DNA of 64,000 nucleotides from Luteipulveratus halotolerans (GTDB taxonomy: Bacteria > Actinomycetota > Actinomycetes > Actinomycetales > Dermatophilaceae). The notes beneath the pieces were generated by a model. That model had not been told where the DNA came from and did not search any database. It saw only the letters and a program-made list of their open reading frames with translations. A program made the translations under genes and the position numbers. Shown here in pieces: positions 59,686 to 64,000 of the stretch. Numbering within the stretch: position 1 is the first letter of the stretch; each line of letters opens with the position of its first letter. The stretch is from contig NZ_LAIR01000002.1 in the NCBI RefSeq assembly GCF_001247745.1, positions 1,922,001 through 1,986,000 on the forward strand, given 5' to 3'.

Positions 59686-60107
59686 CGCTGCTTGGCAGTG
59701 CCACCCTGGACGAGCTTGGTGGCGATCCAGTCGGCGCCGGCCTTGGAGGACGAGCTGGCCTTCAGGCCGGCAGTCTGTGCGGCTTCCTGGATGTCGCTCG
59801 CGTCGACGTGCTCGGGATGCCCGGCCTTCGGGACCAGCAGGACGACGAAACCCTTGTCGCCCAGGTTGGTCAGCGCGTCGACGCAGTCGTCGATCAGATC
59901 GCCGTCTCCCTCTCGGAACCAGAGCAGCACGGCGTCGACGACACCGTCGTACTCCTCGTCCTCAAGGCTCGACCCGACGACCTCCTCGACCTGGTCACGG
60001 AGCGTCTCGTCGACGTCGTCGTCCCATCCGAGCTCCTGGACGACGAGGCCGTCCGCGAAGCCCAGCTTCGCGGCCACCGTCGGGCCTGCGGTCTGGTTCA
60101 CCAGCAC
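59682..60107 (-). CDS. DUF3052-family protein
   Basis: 141 aa, GTG start. It has the family pattern AAKLGFADGLVVQELGWDDD, VDAVLLWFREGDGDLID and VVLLVPKAGHPEHVDASDI. The family is actinobacterial and unstudied as far as I know. GGAAGG lies about 7 nt upstream. Coupled to the peroxiredoxin. Confidence 0.9.
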   Translation of the reverse strand: MLVNQTAGPTVAAKLGFADGLVVQELGWDDDVDETLRDQVEEVVGSSLEDEEYDGVVDAVLLWFREGDGDLIDDCVDALTNLGDKGFVVLLVPKAGHPEHVDASDIQEAAQTAGLKASSSSKAGADWIATKLVQGGTAKQR

Positions 60108-60158
60108 TACCTACCTTCCAAAGGGCTGTGGTTGGTGCGTAGTCCACTAGGAAGCGCG

Positions 60159-60173
60159 ACGGTTTGCAACCGT
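60159..60173. promoter_or_regulatory. Palindrome in the aceE / DUF3052 gap
   Basis: ACGGTT-TGC-AACCGT, perfect arms, about 143 nt before aceE and 51 nt before DUF3052. Possible operator; the binding factor is unknown. The remainder of the 208-nt gap shows no other clear signal. Confidence 0.35.
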
Positions 60174-60315
60174 GACGCGGCCTCGTGGCGCCGCAGAGGC
60201 ACCCTCCACGGTGCTCGATGACAGTACTCACGGGTAACCCTCCCGGCGTCGCGAGCACGCCCGACGGGGAGCAGACTTGGGCGCAGAGCCAGGACATGCA
60301 GAGAGGACAGCGACC

Positions 60316-63078
60316 GTGTCACGCAAGGACGCAGGACCGATCCTGAACGGAATCCCCAGCCAGCTGCCGGACATCGATCCGGAGGAGACCCAGGAGTGGC
60401 TGGACTCCCTCGACGGAGCCATCGACGAGGGCGGTCAGGCGCGCGCACGCTACGTGATGCTCAAGCTGCTCGAGCGCGCCCGGCAGCGTCAGATCGGCGT
60501 CCCCTCCCTCACCGCGACCGACTACATCAACACCATCGCGCCCGAGGCCGAGCCGTGGTTCCCGGGCGACGAGGACGTCGAGCGCCGCTACCGCGCCTGG
60601 ATCCGCTGGAACGCCGCGATCATGGTCCACCGCGCCCAGCGTCCCGACATCGGCGTCGGCGGCCACATCTCGACCTACGCCTCGGCCGCCACCCTCTACG
60701 AGGTCGGCTTCAACCACTTCTTCCGCGGCAAGGACCACCCCGGCGGCGGCGACCAGGTCTTCATCCAGGGGCACGCCTCGCCCGGCATCTACTCGCGTGC
60801 GTTCCTCGAGGGACGGCTCTCGGCCGACCAGCTCGACGGGTTCCGCCAGGAGCACTCACACCTGATCGACGGCAAGCGGGCCGGCCTGCCGTCGTACCCG
60901 CACCCGCGCAACATGCCCGACTTCTGGGAGTTCCCGACGGTCTCGATGGGCATCGGGCCGATGAACGCGATCCACCAGGCCCAGCTCAACCGCTACCTGC
61001 ACCACCGCGGCCTCAAGGACACCAGCCAGCAGCAGGTCTGGGCGTTCCTCGGCGACGGCGAGATGGACGAGCCCGAGTCGCGCGGCCTGCTGCAGCTCGC
61101 CGCCAACGAAGAGCTGGACAACCTCAACTTCGTCATCAACTGCAACCTGCAGCGGCTGGACGGCCCGGTCCGTGGCAACGGCAAGATCATCCAGGAGCTC
61201 GAGTCGTTCTTCCGCGGCGCGGGCTGGAACGTCATCAAGGTCGTCTGGGGCCGCGGCTGGGACCCGCTGCTGGCCCAGGACCGCGACGGCGCACTCGTCC
61301 ACCTCATGAACGACACGGCCGACGGCGACTACCAGACGTTCCGGGCCAACGACGGTGCGTACGTGCGAGAGCACTTCTTCGGCCGCGACCCGCGCACCGC
61401 CGCGATGGTCAAGGACTGGAGCGACGCCGACATCTGGTGGAAGCTCAAGCGCGGCGGCCACGACTACCGCAAGGTCTTCGCCGCCTACCAGGCCGCCATG
61501 AACCACCACGGCCAGCCGACGGTCATCCTCGCCAAGACCATCAAGGGCTACAGCCTCGGCACCCACTTCGCCGGTCGCAACGCCACGCACCAGATGAAGA
61601 AGCTCGCGCTGGACGACCTGAAGAACTTCCGCGACTCGATGGACATCCCGGTCACCGACGCGCAGCTGGAGGAGAACCCCTACCTGCCGCCGTACTACCA
61701 CCCCGGCCAGGACGACCCGGCGATCCAGTACCTCCAGGAGAGGCGCAGGACGCTCGGCGGAGGACTGCCCAGCCGGCGTACGACGGCGCCCTCGCTCAAG
61801 CTGCCCGCCGACTCCGCGTACGGCGTGGCCAAGAAGGGCTCGGGCAAGCAGGAGGTCGCCTCGACGATGGCCTTCGTGCGGGTGCTCAAGGAGCTCATGC
61901 GCGACAAGGAGTTCGGCAAGCACGTCGTGCCGATCATCCCGGACGAGGCGCGCACGTTCGGGATCGACGCGTTCTTCCCGACCGCCAAGATCTACAACCC
62001 GCACGGCCAGCACTACACCTCGGTCGACGCCGAGCTGATGCTCGCCTACAAGGAGTCCGAGCACGGTCAGATCCTGCACCTCGGCATCAACGAGGCCGGC
62101 TCGATCGCGGCGTTCACGGCGGTCGGCACGTCCTACGCCACGCACGGCGTACCGATGGTCCCGGTCTACGTCTTCTACTCGATGTTCGGGTTCCAGCGCA
62201 CGGGTGACGGCATCTGGGCCGCCGCCGACCAGATGACGCGTGGCTTCCTCATCGGCGCGACCGCCGGCCGGACGACCCTGACGGGCGAGGGCCTGCAGCA
62301 CGCCGACGGTCACGGCCTGCTGCTCGCGTCCTCGAATCCCGCTGTGGTTGCTTACGATCCGGCTTACGCCTACGAGATCGCGCACATCATGCAGGACGGT
62401 CTGCGCCGCATGTTCGGCGACGACCCCGAGGACGTCATCTACTACCTGACGGTCTACAACGAGCCGATGGTCCAGCCGGCCGAGCCCGAGGGCGTCGACG
62501 TCGAGGGCATCCTGCGCGGCATGCACCGTGTCAGCGAGGGCAGCTTCGACGGCGTCGGTGCCGACGCCCGTCGAGTCCAGCTGCTCGCGTCGGGCGTGGG
62601 CGTGCCGTGGGCCCTCGAGGCACAGCAGCTGCTCAAGGACGACTTCGGCGTCGTCGCCGACGTCTGGTCGGTGACGTCCTGGAACGAGCTGCGCCGCGAG
62701 GCGATGTCGTGCGACGAGCACAACTTCCTGCACCCCGACGAGGAGCGCCGCACCCCCTACGTCACGCAGCGGCTCCAGGACGCTCCCGGTCCCGTGGTCG
62801 CCGTGTCCGACTCGATGCGCGCGGTCCAGGACCAGATCGCTCAGTGGGTGCCGCAGGAGTTCGCCTCGCTCGGCGCCGACGGCTTCGGGTTCTCCGACAC
62901 CCGCGCCGCCGCACGCCGTGTCTTCCACATCGACGGACCCTCGATGGCGGTGCGCGCCCTGCAGATGCTGGCCGACGCCGGTGAGATGACGGCCGACGCC
63001 CCGCGCCAGGCGGCCGAGAAGTACCGCCTGCTCGACGTCACAGCCGGCACGTCCGGCAACGCCGGCGGCGAGTCCTGA
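60316..63078 (+). CDS. aceE: Pyruvate dehydrogenase E1 component, homodimeric type
   Basis: 920 aa; decarboxylates pyruvate with thiamine diphosphate and passes the acetyl group to E2 lipoyl. FLGDGEMDEPESRGLLQLAA is the TPP/Mg motif (GDG), with GGHISTYASAATLYEVGF before it and MVPVYVFYSMFGFQRTGDGI in the second half. Length is normal. GTG start (MSRKDAGPILNGIPSQLPD) about 10 nt after GAGAGGA. E3 (lpdA) lies at 16.3 kb; E2 is outside the window. Confidence 0.97.
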   Translation: MSRKDAGPILNGIPSQLPDIDPEETQEWLDSLDGAIDEGGQARARYVMLKLLERARQRQIGVPSLTATDYINTIAPEAEPWFPGDEDVERRYRAWIRWNAAIMVHRAQRPDIGVGGHISTYASAATLYEVGFNHFFRGKDHPGGGDQVFIQGHASPGIYSRAFLEGRLSADQLDGFRQEHSHLIDGKRAGLPSYPHPRNMPDFWEFPTVSMGIGPMNAIHQAQLNRYLHHRGLKDTSQQQVWAFLGDGEMDEPESRGLLQLAANEELDNLNFVINCNLQRLDGPVRGNGKIIQELESFFRGAGWNVIKVVWGRGWDPLLAQDRDGALVHLMNDTADGDYQTFRANDGAYVREHFFGRDPRTAAMVKDWSDADIWWKLKRGGHDYRKVFAAYQAAMNHHGQPTVILAKTIKGYSLGTHFAGRNATHQMKKLALDDLKNFRDSMDIPVTDAQLEENPYLPPYYHPGQDDPAIQYLQERRRTLGGGLPSRRTTAPSLKLPADSAYGVAKKGSGKQEVASTMAFVRVLKELMRDKEFGKHVVPIIPDEARTFGIDAFFPTAKIYNPHGQHYTSVDAELMLAYKESEHGQILHLGINEAGSIAAFTAVGTSYATHGVPMVPVYVFYSMFGFQRTGDGIWAAADQMTRGFLIGATAGRTTLTGEGLQHADGHGLLLASSNPAVVAYDPAYAYEIAHIMQDGLRRMFGDDPEDVIYYLTVYNEPMVQPAEPEGVDVEGILRGMHRVSEGSFDGVGADARRVQLLASGVGVPWALEAQQLLKDDFGVVADVWSVTSWNELRREAMSCDEHNFLHPDEERRTPYVTQRLQDAPGPVVAVSDSMRAVQDQIAQWVPQEFASLGADGFGFSDTRAAARRVFHIDGPSMAVRALQMLADAGEMTADAPRQAAEKYRLLDVTAGTSGNAGGES

Positions 63079-63091
63079 CCGATCGCCCCGC

Positions 63092-63129
63092 CGAACGGGT
63101 CGTCTCCTGATGAGGAGGCGACCCGTTCG
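63092..63129. terminator. aceE terminator
   Basis: CGAACGGGTCGTCTCC, 6-nt loop, GGAGGCGACCCGTTCG: 16 bp with one G-U pair, 13 nt after the stop. It is not followed by a strong U-tract. Confidence 0.8.
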
Positions 63130-63166
63130 TCGTACCGGCACTGCTGTCGCGGGATAGCGTGCCGGG

Positions 63167-63883
63167 ATGACGCACAGCCGCACGATCGGCCACGACCGCG
63201 CCACCGTCCGTCGGCAGTACTCCTCGGAGGAGCCGCTCGAGGCGCGGCGCTCGATCTGGCGAGGCACCGTCGACGGGACCGCGCCCCACGACCTTGCACT
63301 GGCTCGCGTGGTCGAGGTCGCACCGGCGGATGTGCTCGAGATCGGTTGCGGCACAGGCGAGTTCGCGGTTCGAGTGGCCGCTGCCCTGCCCGACGCAACG
63401 GTCACCGCCACCGACCAGTCGGAGCGGATGGTCGACCTCAGCCGTGAGCGAGGCGTCTCGGCCGAGGTCGTCGACGCCACCGATCTGCCCTACGCGGACG
63501 CGTCGTTCGACGTCGTCTGCGCGATGTGGATGCTCTACCACGTGCCTGACCTGGAGCGGACGATCGCTGAGGTACGCCGGGTGCTGCGTCCGGGCGGCAG
63601 GTTCATCGCAGCGACCAACAGTGAGCGCCACACCGCCGATCTGCGGGCCCTGGCCGGCATCGGTCCGGCGCGCACGCAGTTCTCCTCCGAGAACGGCGAG
63701 GCCGCCCTGCGAGCGCACTTCGAGCACGTCGTGGCCCACCACCACACGGCGCGGGCGGTGGCCGACCATGCCGCGGCGACGGCGTACATCGCCTCGTTCG
63801 CGCCCGACGCCGCCCGCACGATCGAGCCGTACGACGGCGAGCGCACCTTCACCGGCGCGGGCACGGTCTTCGTGGCCTCCTGA
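63167..63883 (+). CDS. Class I SAM-dependent methyltransferase
   Basis: 238 aa: motif I VLEIGCGTGEFAVRVA, motif II-like VDATDLPYADASFDVVCAMW, and EVRRVLRPGGRFIAATNS, as in UbiE/methyltransferase type 11 proteins. Substrate unknown. TAGCGT lies 6 nt before the ATG. Confidence 0.9.
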   Translation: MTHSRTIGHDRATVRRQYSSEEPLEARRSIWRGTVDGTAPHDLALARVVEVAPADVLEIGCGTGEFAVRVAAALPDATVTATDQSERMVDLSRERGVSAEVVDATDLPYADASFDVVCAMWMLYHVPDLERTIAEVRRVLRPGGRFIAATNSERHTADLRALAGIGPARTQFSSENGEAALRAHFEHVVAHHHTARAVADHAAATAYIASFAPDAARTIEPYDGERTFTGAGTVFVAS

Positions 63884-63893
63884 GTGCTCCACG

Positions 63894-63933
63894 CAGACGG
63901 CCCGCTCCCCCGTAACGGGGTGCGGGCCGTCTG
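63894..63933. terminator. Bidirectional terminator
   Basis: CAGACGGCCCGC and its complement with an inner CCCCCGTAACGGGG hairpin, between convergent stop codons. Confidence 0.85.
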
Positions 63934-63946
63934 TGCCGAAGCGGGT

Positions 63947-64000
63947 CAGTCGAGGTCGCGTGCGAGGACTGCGAGGTCGGGCATGTCGCTGAAGATGCCG
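63947..64000 (-). CDS. C-terminal end of a probable glycerophosphodiester phosphodiesterase
   Basis: Only the last 17 residues are in view: GIFSDMPDLAVLARDLD and a TGA stop at 63947. The GIFSDMPD phrase is typical of the last strand of GDPD enzymes, but 17 residues give only a tentative call. It is truncated by the window edge. Confidence 0.5.

Noticed and set aside
60856..63480. 874-residue open frame antisense to aceE
   Set aside because: Same reason; aceE motifs are on the plus strand.
1..64000. CRISPR array, rRNA, prophage or plasmid origin
   Set aside because: No regularly spaced repeats, ribosomal RNA, phage structural gene or replication protein was seen.

Overview
This is a GC-rich actinobacterial chromosome segment. 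The grounds are the base composition, many GTG starts, the glnA2-glnE and hisDCB-hisH-priA orders, a polyphosphate glucokinase, a homodimeric-type aceE, DUF3052, a GuaB1-type enzyme and a type A RNase P RNA. My best guess is Micrococcales, possibly Dermacoccaceae or a relative; this is an inference without a database search. Most of the window looks like core chromosome. The one clear mobile segment is at about 7.4-10.0 kb.

Layout. 1-7.2 kb: translation genes on the minus strand, infC-rpmI-rplT-TrmH-type methyltransferase, then (after a plus-strand molybdopterin oxidoreductase) a PAS histidine kinase and pheS-pheT. infC starts at an ATC codon behind a leader with an intrinsic terminator. 7.4-10.0 kb: an IS481-type transposase with a drug-exporter-like MFS gene and a divergent ArsR regulator around a perfect 45-bp palindrome. 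10-19.7 kb: a second MFS, furA-katA, small redox or cupin proteins, SDR, DUF952, a PNPOx-fold protein, lpdA, a thioredoxin-reductase-like protein with a divergent XRE-cupin regulator, and a broken SHOCT gene. 19.7-25.5 kb: hisD-hisC-hisB-hyp-hisH-priA-sseB, tightly packed on the minus strand. 25.6-30.7 kb: fetB, then glnA2-glnE. 30.8-37.6 kb: secreted M6 metalloprotease, MFS, map, ppgK and a Fem/GNAT-type protein. 37.7-44.7 kb: a Cys-rich mini-protein under a probable iron box, a small membrane protein, MBL hydrolase, GuaB1, two tandem GDPD-like enzymes, a ClgR-like regulator, and thiolase with its TetR regulator. 44.7-47.2 kb: rnpB, a frameshifted cysteine-synthase-like gene and a hydrolase. 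47.2-56.2 kb: RNB nuclease, a LuxR two-component system, a secreted phospholipase A2 coupled to a membrane alpha/beta hydrolase, yaaA, an anion permease, metZ and rhodanese. 56.3-64 kb: RNase H/phosphatase, zinc ribbon protein, NIF3, tRNA-Val, AhpE-like peroxiredoxin, DUF3052, aceE, a methyltransferase and the end of a GDPD gene.

Two signals cut across the window. At least 19 genes have a TANNNT hexamer 6 or 7 nt before the ATG/GTG, the layout expected of leaderless transcripts. Three genes (katA, the SHOCT gene and the cysteine synthase homologue) each carry one apparent single-base frame break, either real decay or assembly error. The only long stretch free of protein genes (44681-45076) holds rnpB; every other gap is shorter than 300 nt. 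No CRISPR array, rRNA or prophage is seen.
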